Shown here: piece by piece, positions 1 to 6,561 of the stretch
Position numbering within the stretch: the stretch's first letter is position 1
Layout: the number at the start of each line of letters is the position of its first letter
Source: DAOOVD01 sp035369845
GTDB lineage: Bacteria > Bacillota > Desulfotomaculia > Desulfotomaculales > Pelotomaculaceae
Length of the DNA: 13,132 nt
Direction: 5' to 3'
Assembly: GCA_035369845.1 (NCBI GenBank)
Contig: DAOOVD010000060.1
Span: 1-13,132, forward strand
Notes under the pieces: model-generated
The model's database searches: none
Told to the model about the DNA's origin: nothing
The model's input: only the letters and a program-made list of their open reading frames with translations
Translations under genes and position numbers: made by a program

Positions 1-655
1 CCCCGGGCCGGAACCGGAACCCGGCCCCTTTTAGGGCCGGAAGCTGAACAAGCGCGCCCGCCGCGCCGCCGACCAGCACCCCGAGGGCCATGCCGTGCAC
101 CCCCCAGATGTTTCCGAGGGTCAGCACCGCGACGATGACGGCGATGTTGGAAAGCGGGCCGTTTAAAGCGGTAACCGCGAAGACGTTGTTGGCGTTCAAA
201 AGCCCGCTGAACAGGGCGGCCAGGCCGCTGAAAACCAGGAGCGGGAACATTATCCTGGTCAGCCCGGCGGCAAGCTCCGCCGAGTTTCCCGCCAGGCCGG
301 GCGCGATCAGTTTGACCAGCAGGGGAGCGGCGGCCAGGCCCAGGACGGTGCCCAGGCCTAGCAGCAGCAGCAGCACGTTGAAAAGAGTGCCGAACAGTTT
401 CCAGGCCTCTTTCTCCCGGCCGCCGGCCGCGTACTCGGAGAAGACGGGCACCACCACCGTGGCGAGCGCGCCCGTAAAGAGGTAAAACAAAACCGACGGG
501 ATGGTAAAGGCCACGAAAAAGGCGTCCGTTTCGGCGGTGGCGCCGAACTGCCGCGCGGTGACCATTTCACGCACAAGAGCGGTGGCCTTGGACAATATGT
601 TGAATATGACGAGGGTAATGGCAGCGCGGCCTATGGCTCCGCCCACACGCGACAA
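1..655 (-). CDS. murJ: MurJ/MviN-like lipid flippase, N-terminal part, cut by the window edge
   Basis: The minus-strand frame with codons at 2-4, 5-7 and so on stays open from the left edge to an in-frame stop at 722-724. It encodes about 218 very hydrophobic residues. MurJ-family features are an N-terminal stretch AAITLVIFNILSKATALVRE, then FGATAETDAFFVAFTIPS and, near the edge, GVHGMALGVLVGGAAGALVQLPAL followed by a basic FRFRP segment. MurJ proteins flip lipid-linked cell-wall precursors across the cytoplasmic membrane and are usually about 500 residues with 14 helices, so roughly the last 300 residues lie outside the window. The start is uncertain. An AGGAG site lies about 8 bases before a TTG at 653-655, with a further TTG at 656-658 and a GTG at 659-661 that is too close to it. 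The gene is divergent from the glycosyltransferase gene. It could equally be a MurJ paralogue dedicated to a polysaccharide lipid carrier, given the neighbours. Confidence 0.85.
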   Translation of the reverse strand, partial: MSRVGGAIGRAAITLVIFNILSKATALVREMVTARQFGATAETDAFFVAFTIPSVLFYLFTGALATVVVPVFSEYAAGGREKEAWKLFGTLFNVLLLLLGLGTVLGLAAAPLLVKLIAPGLAGNSAELAAGLTRIMFPLLVFSGLAALFSGLLNANNVFAVTALNGPLSNIAVIVAVLTLGNIWGVHGMALGVLVGGAAGALVQLPALKGAGFRFRPG

Positions 656-830
656 CAACACCGCTCCTCTCAAGTAAAAGGCCCCGGCAAAAACAGGACG
701 GGGTTCTTCAGACCCGTTACGTTATAGCCTTCCTGCGGGTTCTCAAAAAAGATTGCTGCCCCGGCCCATTCGCCGGCTGTGAAATTATTTCTGCGGCAGC
801 GTTGCTTTTCCTTTAGAATAATGTTGATTA

Positions 831-859
831 TTGAGTCTTTTTCTGCAATGTATTAAAAT
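831..859 (+). promoter_or_regulatory. Sigma-A-like promoter for the glycosyltransferase operon
   Basis: TTGAGT (831-836) and TAAAAT (854-859) are separated by exactly 17 bases, matching 4 of 6 and 5 of 6 consensus positions. It lies about 60 bases before the TTG start at 920, in an AT-rich patch inside otherwise GC-rich DNA. This is the best promoter candidate in the 660-919 divergent gap. No equally good promoter is visible for the minus-strand murJ gene, although a TATAAC-like -10 is present. Confidence 0.5.
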
Positions 860-887
860 ATAACCGTTGAGGCCCGGACTGAACTTT

Positions 888-905
888 TTATATAGCTTAT
901 ATAGC
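888..905. repeat. Tandem 9-bp repeat TTATATAGC x2
   Basis: TTATATAGC at 888-896 is followed directly by an identical TTATATAGC at 897-905, just before the GGGAGG ribosome-binding site at 906-911. The position, between the predicted promoter and the ribosome-binding site, places it in the mRNA leader. It could be a regulator site, a second -10 element or chance in AT-rich DNA. Confidence 0.6.
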
Positions 906-919
906 GGGAGGCCGTTTTT

Positions 920-2113
920 TTGAAAAAAATCGGAACGGTGCTTTTCGTCGGCATGAACCCCTGGCATATGCGGGAGATCTACGATACCGTGAGGTTCCTG
1001 GCCTCTGCCTGGAAAGGAGCCGACCGGCTGTATATAGAACCTCCCAGGGGACTGAAAGGATCCTTGAGCGACCCCAAGCAGTTGCTCCGGGAGTTCCGCT
1101 GGGGGAGGGAAGTCTGCGAAGGCATCGAGATATTCAGGCCGCCGCTCGGCTTCGCCCCGGTTTTTCTCGGCTTGCGCGGACAGGCTGACGGTTTTGCCGC
1201 CGCCGGCCTGGACAGGCTGATGAAAAAGCGCTGCGGGGATTCGTGGCGGGAGCGCACTCTTGTCTACATCTCCTCCTGGAGCTACACGCAGACCAATTTT
1301 ATAAAAAAGCTGAATCCCAGATATTTAGTCTTTCACATCCTGGACGACTCTTTCGCTTTCCCGCTGATAAGGGACTGCCCGCGGGTGCTGGCGGAAAACA
1401 AGATGTTTTACTGTTACATGATGTCCAGGAGCAGCGCAGTGCTGGCGGTGTCGCCGGAGCTCGCGCAAAAGTACTGCTCCCTTTACGGCCGGAGGGTGCG
1501 CGTGGTGAAAAACGGCGTCGACCCGGAACACTTCTCGTGCGGCGGCGTACCCGCACAGGTACCGGAAATGGATAGAATCCCCGGCCCGGTGCTGATGTAT
1601 ACCGGCTCCATCAACTCCTGGGTGGACCTGCCGCTGTTGCTCCGGCTGGCCGGAGAAAGGCCGCAGTACAGCCTCGTGCTGATCGGGCACCATTACGCGG
1701 GCACGGTCGATCCCGTCCTTTGGGAGGAGTTGCTCAAAAAACCCAACGTTTACTGGCTGAAAAGCAGGCCTTACGGGCAGCTCCCGGCATACATCCGCTA
1801 CGCTTCCGCGCTTCTGCTGCCGAGAACCGGTGCGGAGCACTCCAGGGCCTCCGACCCGCTGAAGCTTTACGAATACCTTTCCACCGGCAAGCCGGTGGTT
1901 TCGACGGCCCTTCCTTCCGTAGAAGACTTCCGCGAATTTGTTTACGTGGCGCCGGACCCTGCCGGCTTCGCGTCCGCGGTGGACGTCGCGCTGAAAAACC
2001 GGGACCCAGCCGCCGCCAGGCGGCAGGCGGAGATGATGGAGAATCATTCCTGGAGGGCGCGCGTGGGTGAGATACGCAAAATAATGTCCGAAGAGGCCGG
2101 AATACTTTTTTAA
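920..2113 (+). CDS. GT4-like (group 1) glycosyltransferase
   Basis: This 397-residue protein probably transfers a sugar from an activated donor to a lipid-linked or growing cell-wall glycan at the inner face of the membrane. The two-lobed GT-B pattern is visible. The N-terminal half begins with a beta strand, KKIGTVLFVGMNPWHMREIY, and carries a FHILDDSFAFP segment near residue 145 like that of several polysaccharide glycosyltransferases. The linker region contains VVKNGVDPEHF (residues 195-205), and the donor-binding lobe has SDPLKLYEYLSTGKPVVS near 310-328, the classic GT4 motif carrying the conserved acidic residue. There is no membrane segment. The start is TTG, chosen because GGGAGG lies 8 bases upstream. 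It is first of three plus-strand genes, with 23 bases to the ligase gene. The sugar and acceptor cannot be told from sequence. Confidence 0.88.
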   Translation: MKKIGTVLFVGMNPWHMREIYDTVRFLASAWKGADRLYIEPPRGLKGSLSDPKQLLREFRWGREVCEGIEIFRPPLGFAPVFLGLRGQADGFAAAGLDRLMKKRCGDSWRERTLVYISSWSYTQTNFIKKLNPRYLVFHILDDSFAFPLIRDCPRVLAENKMFYCYMMSRSSAVLAVSPELAQKYCSLYGRRVRVVKNGVDPEHFSCGGVPAQVPEMDRIPGPVLMYTGSINSWVDLPLLLRLAGERPQYSLVLIGHHYAGTVDPVLWEELLKKPNVYWLKSRPYGQLPAYIRYASALLLPRTGAEHSRASDPLKLYEYLSTGKPVVSTALPSVEDFREFVYVAPDPAGFASAVDVALKNRDPAAARRQAEMMENHSWRARVGEIRKIMSEEAGILF

Positions 2114-2136
2114 CACTAAAAGAACGGACGTGCCAA

Positions 2137-3726
2137 ATGGAAAGCGCACTGATCAGTTTGTGGAAAAACACGGCTTCGAAAACCGCGGCCGGTTTGAACC
2201 GGGTTTTCGAAAAAAGTCTGACCGGCGGCCTGGTCCGGTATCTCGGCAGGGCCTGCCGCGAGAGCTTCACCGGACGCCTGATAAGCGGGGAGCCGGTCAG
2301 GAAAAGCCTGACTTACAGCCTGCTGCGGGATCTTTGCGGCGCCCTGGAAAGGGCCGTTAGCCGGATGGTTCCCGGCAAAAGCCGCCTGCTCCGGGCCGTA
2401 ACGCACGGATCCTTCCTGGCTTTGCTCCTGCTGGCGGTTTCGGCTTTAGTCTTTCTGCCCCGGACGGGGGCGCCGGCGGCGCTCGGCGCCGTCCTGGCAG
2501 CGGCCGCCGTTTTGTACAGGCCGGAGTGCGGGTTGTATCTCGCCGCCCTGCTCCTGCCCTTTGCGGCTTTCAAGGTGCTTTTCCTGCTGTCGCTGCTGAC
2601 GCTGGCATCCTTCGTCCTCAGCGTGTTGAACGGATCGCGCCGGGCCCGCTTCCACCTGTCGCCCCTGGCCGTGCCCCTGCTCCTGTTTTGCCTGGTCATG
2701 CTTTACGCCACGGTGACTTCAATATGGCCGTTCCCCAGCCTGAGCGAGTTTTTAATCCCGGTGACCGGCCTTGTTTACCTGCTGGTGATGGTAAACGTTT
2801 TCGACACCGGGGATAAACTAGACACCTTTGTCTTTCTTTTGGCCGTGGCCGGTTTCATTGCGGCCTGCTACGCAATATTCCATTTCTATTCGGATGCAAG
2901 CATCCTCGAAGTGAAAAAGGAATGGGTGGACGTAAAAATAAATCCGGGAGTGCAAAACAGGGCCTACGCCGGTTTTGACAACCCGAACCTGCTGGCGCAG
3001 TACCTTACTCTGCTGGCCGCGGTCTTGACCGGAGCGCTGTCCGGACCGGCGGGGCGGTTGCGGCGGCTGTTTTACGCCCTGACCGCGGCGGCGGCGGTTT
3101 TCTGCCTGGTTCTCACCTATTCCAGGGGCGGCTACGTGGCCCTTGCGGCGGCCATGATCGTTTTCGCCGTATTTATAAACAGATTGCTGCTGCCTGTGCT
3201 GACCGCAGCGGGAATATTCGCGTACTCCTTCCTCCCGCATTCGATTCTGGCGCGGCTGGCGACGATCACTTCCATGAAAGATTCCTCCAGCCTTTACCGC
3301 CTCGACACCTGGAAATCAACCATGTCGCTGATCGAGAGCCACTGGGAAACGGGGGTGGGGCTCGGGAGAAACGCGTTCGCCAGAGTTTATTACACCCACA
3401 TGATCAACTCCAACGTGGTGCCGCACTCTCACAATTTATATTTACAGATAATCAGCGAGTTTGGTATACTTGGCTTGGCGGTTTTTGTCTGGCTGTTCCT
3501 CGCCGTGTTCAAACTCGGCCTGAAACTTTGCAGCGACGGCAGCGCGCGCATCAGGAGCCTGAACGCGGGAATTATGGGGGCGATAGCCGGATTTTTAGTT
3601 CACTCGACAGTCGACTATTTTCTCTGGTATTATAAAATAGCCATTCTGCTCTGGCTCCTGATCGCAGTCCTTTTGACGCTTGAGAAACTCGCCGAAGGCC
3701 GGCCGGCCGCTGAAAGGAATGAATAA
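2137..3726 (+). CDS. O-antigen ligase/polymerase-type membrane protein (Wzy_C/WaaL family)
   Basis: This 529-residue polytopic membrane protein probably polymerises or transfers lipid-linked polysaccharide on the outer face of the membrane. Residues 1 to about 88 are a polar, basic N-terminal extension. About 11-12 hydrophobic segments follow. The Wzy_C hallmarks are present: LTYSRGGYVALAAAM with Ser329-Arg330 at the start of the domain, and the conserved periplasm-facing loop ending in PHSHNLYLQIISEFGILGL, with His430 and His432. A large extracytoplasmic loop lies between them (about residues 370-430). In Gram-positive bacteria such proteins act on teichoic-acid-like or S-layer glycans rather than lipopolysaccharide. 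The ATG start has only a weak GGAC ribosome-binding site. The stop is one base before the DUF4330 ATG, so the two are probably translationally coupled. Ligase versus polymerase cannot be decided from sequence. Confidence 0.88.
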   Translation: MESALISLWKNTASKTAAGLNRVFEKSLTGGLVRYLGRACRESFTGRLISGEPVRKSLTYSLLRDLCGALERAVSRMVPGKSRLLRAVTHGSFLALLLLAVSALVFLPRTGAPAALGAVLAAAAVLYRPECGLYLAALLLPFAAFKVLFLLSLLTLASFVLSVLNGSRRARFHLSPLAVPLLLFCLVMLYATVTSIWPFPSLSEFLIPVTGLVYLLVMVNVFDTGDKLDTFVFLLAVAGFIAACYAIFHFYSDASILEVKKEWVDVKINPGVQNRAYAGFDNPNLLAQYLTLLAAVLTGALSGPAGRLRRLFYALTAAAAVFCLVLTYSRGGYVALAAAMIVFAVFINRLLLPVLTAAGIFAYSFLPHSILARLATITSMKDSSSLYRLDTWKSTMSLIESHWETGVGLGRNAFARVYYTHMINSNVVPHSHNLYLQIISEFGILGLAVFVWLFLAVFKLGLKLCSDGSARIRSLNAGIMGAIAGFLVHSTVDYFLWYYKIAILLWLLIAVLLTLEKLAEGRPAAERNE

Positions 3727-3727
3727 A

Positions 3728-4213
3728 ATGCAGGCAAGGGAAGAAAAGGGAAGGTTCAACTTCATCGACGTCCTGGTGGTAGCCGTGGTCCTCGCCCTGA
3801 TCGCGGCTGGGGTCTACAAGCTGTTCTTCGTGAACAAAGGGCTGGCCGCCCAAAACGGGGAAGTGGAGTTCAAGGTGCTGCTCGAAAAGGTGCGCATGCC
3901 GACCGTGGAGGCCTTTAAAGAGGGGCAGACGGTGAGGGACGTGCAGACCAACATCGTGCTGGGAACCGTCGTGGGCAAGGAAGCCTCCCCGTACAAGCAG
4001 GCCGTGCCCACGCTGGACGGCAGGGTGGTGGCGGCGGACGTTCCGGACCAGTACAACCTCATTGTCACGGTGCGCTCCCCGGCCATTGTGACGGACAACA
4101 ACGTGACCATCGGAAACAAGGAAATAAAAACGGGGGGACAGGTTTCCATCAAAACCAATACCGCTTCCAGCACCGGCATATTTTACGGGGTGACGATACT
4201 AAAGCAGAATTAA
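3728..4213 (+). CDS. DUF4330-family membrane-anchored protein
   Basis: The protein has 161 residues: a short basic N-terminus, one transmembrane helix (about residues 10-34, beginning FNFIDVLVVAVVLALI), then a beta-rich extracytoplasmic domain with repeated Val/Ile/Thr strands. The layout and the NFIDVLVV-type opening match my memory of DUF4330, a family of unknown function often found beside polysaccharide genes in clostridia. By topology it is a single-pass accessory protein with its main domain outside the cell, possibly a partner of the upstream ligase. An ATG at 3728 is chosen because AAAGG at 3713-3717 lies 10 bases before it. Alternative in-frame ATGs at 3680 and 3719 overlap the ligase gene and have no well-placed ribosome-binding site. 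It is the last gene of the plus-strand operon. Confidence 0.75.
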   Translation: MQAREEKGRFNFIDVLVVAVVLALIAAGVYKLFFVNKGLAAQNGEVEFKVLLEKVRMPTVEAFKEGQTVRDVQTNIVLGTVVGKEASPYKQAVPTLDGRVVAADVPDQYNLIVTVRSPAIVTDNNVTIGNKEIKTGGQVSIKTNTASSTGIFYGVTILKQN

Positions 4214-4238
4214 AGGGGACACCTGCGGGATGTCCCCT
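4214..4238 (+). terminator. Hairpin just after the DUF4330 stop, no U-run
   Basis: AGGGGACA (4214-4221) pairs with TGTCCCCT (4231-4238) around a 9-base loop, starting directly after the stop codon. There is no following T-run (TGCGATTG), so it is not a standard intrinsic terminator. It may protect the 3' end or pause polymerase. The real terminator for this operon may be the hairpin at 4579. Confidence 0.45.
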
Positions 4239-4354
4239 GCGATTGTTGACAAATTACCTTAAGACTGAAACGCTCGCTTAAGCGCTTAGCGTCGAGTGAA
4301 CCAGGAGTTCGCTTGCTCCAACCTCAAGGTCACGAGAAGATTAGTTTACGGAAT

Positions 4355-4404
4355 AGAACGAAGGCGCTGCCTTCGTTCTTATGCGTTACTTTTTGGGCAG
4401 CGCC
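4355..4404. repeat. Two mutually exclusive hairpins inside the MITE
   Basis: AGAACGAAGGC (4355-4365) is perfectly complementary to GCCTTCGTTCT (4369-4379) around a GCT loop. The overlapping GGCGCTGCC (4363-4371) is perfectly complementary to GGCAGCGCC (4396-4404). Only one pairing can form at a time. Confidence 0.8.
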
Positions 4405-4405
4405 C

Positions 4406-4453
4406 TGTCACCGCTCATCCTGCTTGTTATGGCAGTGCTTTTGTCACCGCTCA
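4406..4453. repeat. 12-bp direct repeat TGTCACCGCTCA
   Basis: TGTCACCGCTCA is present at 4406-4417 and again at 4442-4453, a 36-base period, inside the candidate MITE. The intervening bases do not repeat. It may reflect internal duplication of the element or protein-binding sites. Confidence 0.75.
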
Positions 4454-4578
4454 CTCAGGTGCTCCGCTCCGACATCACCGCGGCTTGCTGCGGACCGGAC
4501 TAGCGCCGCTGCAAAGGCGGCGGCAGGATAGTCTTGGAGCTGCTCTTTTACCTCAAAGTTTCTCGTGCTCAAGGTTAG

Positions 4579-4607
4579 AGAGGACATCCTCCGGGATGTC
4601 CTCTTTT
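4579..4607 (+). terminator. Strong hairpin with T-run between convergent operons
   Basis: AGAGGACATCC (4579-4589) pairs perfectly with GGATGTCCTCT (4594-4604) around a TCCG loop, followed on the plus strand by TTTTCC. This fits an intrinsic terminator for plus-strand transcription. It also lies directly after the LCP stop codon on the minus strand, but there the hairpin is followed by CTAACC, so it is a poorer terminator in that direction. Confidence 0.6.
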
Positions 4608-4608
4608 C

Positions 4609-5913
4609 CTACGAGGTTGAAGTGCCCGTCTTTGAACCCGGGATGGCGGGATTGACGCCCTTATTTCCCGTGGTCCCGCTGCTCGAACCGGAGCCGGACT
4701 GGGAACCGGAACCGGAAGGAGTCCCGTCCGTTTCCGCTCCCGTGCCCGAATCGGAATCCGTATCCGAACCGGAATCTACAGGAGTTATGACAACCGTGGG
4801 GCCGGTACCGCCGGAACTTTTTCCGTCTTTCCGCCCAGACCCAGTGGCCGTTGAAGCGCCTGTTTTCGGAATGGCCGGATTGACTTCCGTTCCCTTCCCG
4901 GAAGATTTGGCGCCGGACTGCTGCGATTGCCCGGCATTTTTTTCCGTACCCGTCCCGGAAGAGCCGGAATACTGACCGCTCAGCGGAGTGGTAAGCACGA
5001 CATTGCTCACCGTCTCACCGTTTAAAAGCCGCGCCATCATCTGCCTGGCCTCGGCCGGGTCGACACCCCAGTAGCTTCCCCCGTCGATGTCGAGAGGCCG
5101 GCCGGGCAGGGTCTGGGTTACAATATTGGCATCCTCGAGGTTCCTCGCCGCCGAAGCCAGTGTGTACATATCGCTTAAAGTCAGGTTGGTCTTAACGTAG
5201 CGGTTGATTTCGGGAATCAGCCGCGGCAGTTTGGGTATGGTGCCGGGCTGGAGAATCTCCCCGGCCAGCGCCACAAGAAATTTCTGCTGGTGCTTGGTGC
5301 GGTCTATGTCGCCCATCATGTAGTCCCGGTAGCGCACGTACTGGAGGGCTTTATCCCCGTCGAGGCGCTGTACGCCCTTCTTCAGGTTTATCTCGTAAAT
5401 CCCCCCGTCTTCGTCGTCCCAGTGGTACATATCCTGTTCCACGTCCAGGGTGACGCCGCCCAGGGCGTCGACGATGTCCTTAAAACCGTTGAAGTTCGTA
5501 AGTACATAGTATTTTACGGACATCCCCACCAGGTCGGAAATTACTTTCGCGGCAAGCTCCGGACCGCCGTAGACGGTTGCGCTGTTGATCTTGTCCCACC
5601 CGTGGCCCGGTATGTTCACCCTGGTGTCCCGCGGAATGGAGAGCAGGGCCATCCGCTTTGTCTTCGGGTCTATGCTCGCCAGAATTATTGTGTCGGCCCG
5701 GGCCGCAGTCTCCCCCTGCCGCGCGTCCACGCCCAGCAGCAGGACGTTCAGCCTTTTGCCCGTCTGCGGGGAGTCGGGCTCAAAAACCCCTTCGACGGAG
5801 GGGAACAGTATGTTTTTGGCCAGCACGCAGCCGCCTGCCAGCAGCGCCAGCAGAACAAGGCAGCAAATTACAAAAGGCGCCTTTCTTTTAAGCTTTCGTC
5901 TCGTTTTTCTCAA
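4609..5913 (-). CDS. LCP (LytR-CpsA-Psr) family cell-wall glycopolymer ligase with long Ser/Gly tail
   Basis: LCP enzymes move lipid-linked anionic or capsular polymers onto peptidoglycan outside the membrane. Numbering from the TTG at 5913, a basic N-terminus (KTRRKLKRK) is followed by one membrane helix (about 14-34) and the LCP domain (about 54-240). Key residues visible are Asp63 in LLLGVDAR, Asp74 in ARADT, Arg95 in SIPRDTRV, and the RYRDYMMGDIDRTKHQQ block near 194-210. A C-terminal region to about 304 ends in a low-complexity Ser/Gly/Thr tail of about 120 residues with two VNPAIP copies. The start at 5911-5913 is preferred because GGGTGGG lies 5 bases before it; an upstream in-frame TTG at 5929-5931 adds six residues but has no ribosome-binding site. 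The gene follows the small secreted protein gene by about 40 bases and is probably cotranscribed with it. The tail probably spans the wall. Confidence 0.92.
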   Translation of the reverse strand: MRKTRRKLKRKAPFVICCLVLLALLAGGCVLAKNILFPSVEGVFEPDSPQTGKRLNVLLLGVDARQGETAARADTIILASIDPKTKRMALLSIPRDTRVNIPGHGWDKINSATVYGGPELAAKVISDLVGMSVKYYVLTNFNGFKDIVDALGGVTLDVEQDMYHWDDEDGGIYEINLKKGVQRLDGDKALQYVRYRDYMMGDIDRTKHQQKFLVALAGEILQPGTIPKLPRLIPEINRYVKTNLTLSDMYTLASAARNLEDANIVTQTLPGRPLDIDGGSYWGVDPAEARQMMARLLNGETVSNVVLTTPLSGQYSGSSGTGTEKNAGQSQQSGAKSSGKGTEVNPAIPKTGASTATGSGRKDGKSSGGTGPTVVITPVDSGSDTDSDSGTGAETDGTPSGSGSQSGSGSSSGTTGNKGVNPAIPGSKTGTSTS

Positions 5914-5956
5914 TTCAACCCACCCCGCCAAGCATGGTATGGCTCGGGAATATTTT

Positions 5957-6367
5957 CTATTTGATGACGGCCCCGCCGCGGTACATCACTACAACCGCGG
6001 ACAGCGCCCTGATTCCCCGTCCGTCCTCCCGCGGGATAACCAGCAGGTGGTTGAGCGGAACCGCTTCACCGGCGCGGATGTCCGCGCCCTCCGTAACGTC
6101 GGGGATACCGTTGGCGGTGCTGTCGACCGCGACCGCCCGCCCCCGCCTGACGATCAGCTCCGTTCCGGCGCGGCCCTGCAGAACCTGGCCGGTTTTCAGG
6201 TCGGCCACTTTCCACTGCGTGTACTGGTCAACGTAGCTACGGGTAACCAGCGGGTCGCCGCTCCCGCCCGTACCGCCGTCGGCGGCAAACGCCGCATACG
6301 CCAGCAGGAACAAACCGGCTGCGGCAAGCAGAACCAGCGAGGACAGCCTGACTTTATTGATTGGCAC
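5957..6367 (-). CDS. Small secreted protein of unknown function next to the LCP gene
   Basis: The protein has 136 residues. A basic start and hydrophobic run (LSSLVLLAAAGLFLLAYAAFA) look like a Sec signal peptide, probably cleaved near residue 28. The mature part begins Gly-rich and then reads SGDPLVTRSYVDQYTQWKV, an opening I associate with a conserved but unnamed firmicute family. It ends with NHLLVIPREDGRGI, a compact beta-rich domain. No catalytic motif, cysteine pair or membrane anchor is visible. The start is GTG at 6365-6367 because GGGGGGAG lies 5 bases upstream; a TTG 15 bases earlier lies before that site and is less likely. It is the first gene of a likely two-gene unit with the LCP ligase, which suggests a role outside the membrane in wall-polymer work. 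That link is inferred from position only. Confidence 0.8.
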   Translation of the reverse strand: MPINKVRLSSLVLLAAAGLFLLAYAAFAADGGTGGSGDPLVTRSYVDQYTQWKVADLKTGQVLQGRAGTELIVRRGRAVAVDSTANGIPDVTEGADIRAGEAVPLNHLLVIPREDGRGIRALSAVVVMYRGGAVIK

Positions 6368-6389
6368 AAAATCTCCCCCCAACCGCTCA

Positions 6390-6416
6390 TTAATAAAAAC
6401 TGACCAGAGTTGACAA
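6390..6416 (-). promoter_or_regulatory. Weak candidate promoter for the secreted protein-LCP unit
   Basis: On the minus strand TTGTCA (6411-6416) and TATTAA (6390-6395) are separated by 15 bases, shorter than the usual 17. It lies about 25 bases before the GTG start. The rest of the gap 6417-6561 shows only short 5-bp hairpins and no convincing gene. Confidence 0.25.
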
Positions 6417-6561
6417 CGCCGGGGCGGCGCCTTTGCCCACGGCCAACGGTGTTACCCGGCAAACAGCGCCGTTAAACAAAAGTTCGACACAGGGCAAACT
6501 TATCCTGCCCAATAACTGCTGGAAAGAGCGATACGGCCTCGGCTCAAAAAATACCCCGTTA

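Larger units (their letters stand above)
4323..4575. mobile_element. Candidate MITE: 237-bp element with 8-bp terminal inverted repeats and 8-bp target duplication
   Basis: The direct repeat CTCAAGGT occurs at 4323-4330 and 4568-4575. Directly inside each copy lie perfect inverted ends, CACGAGAA (4331-4338) and TTCTCGTG (4560-4567). This nested arrangement is what a DNA transposon leaves behind. The enclosed 237 bp is rich in self-complementary sequence: an 11-bp-stem hairpin at 4355-4379, a competing 9-bp pairing, and a 12-bp direct repeat. It encodes no transposase and no convincing protein, although open frames cross it. It sits between two convergent operons, where insertion would be harmless. 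The transposase family that could mobilise it is unknown; an 8-bp duplication is known for several IS families, but I do not recognise these ends. Internal sequence gives me an impression of a dispersed repeat in this bacterial group, which I cannot verify. Confidence 0.65.

Noticed and set aside
680..706. Hairpin in the murJ leader as a riboswitch or attenuator
   Set aside because: The CCCCG/CGGGG stem is 5 bp with a 12-base loop, and nothing resembles a known riboswitch core.
1325..2149. 274-codon minus-strand frame antisense to the glycosyltransferase
   Set aside because: Rich in His, Arg and Val with no motif; an antisense shadow of a gene with clear family signatures.
4246..4251. Perfect TTGACA box after the DUF4330 gene
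   Set aside because: No -10-like sequence lies 16-18 bases downstream, and no gene follows on the plus strand.
4296..4655. 119-codon plus-strand open frame crossing the MITE
   Set aside because: It runs through both inverted ends, the hairpins and into the LCP 3' end, has no ribosome-binding site or domain, and is Arg/Ser/Leu-rich as expected of non-coding GC-rich DNA.
5290..5964. 224-codon plus-strand frame antisense to the LCP gene
   Set aside because: The LCP domain on the other strand is unmistakable, and this frame shows no recognisable domain or ribosome-binding site.
6540..6561. T-run (minus strand) after csaB as an intrinsic terminator
   Set aside because: The six T residues follow only a 3-bp CCG/CGG pairing; no credible stem.
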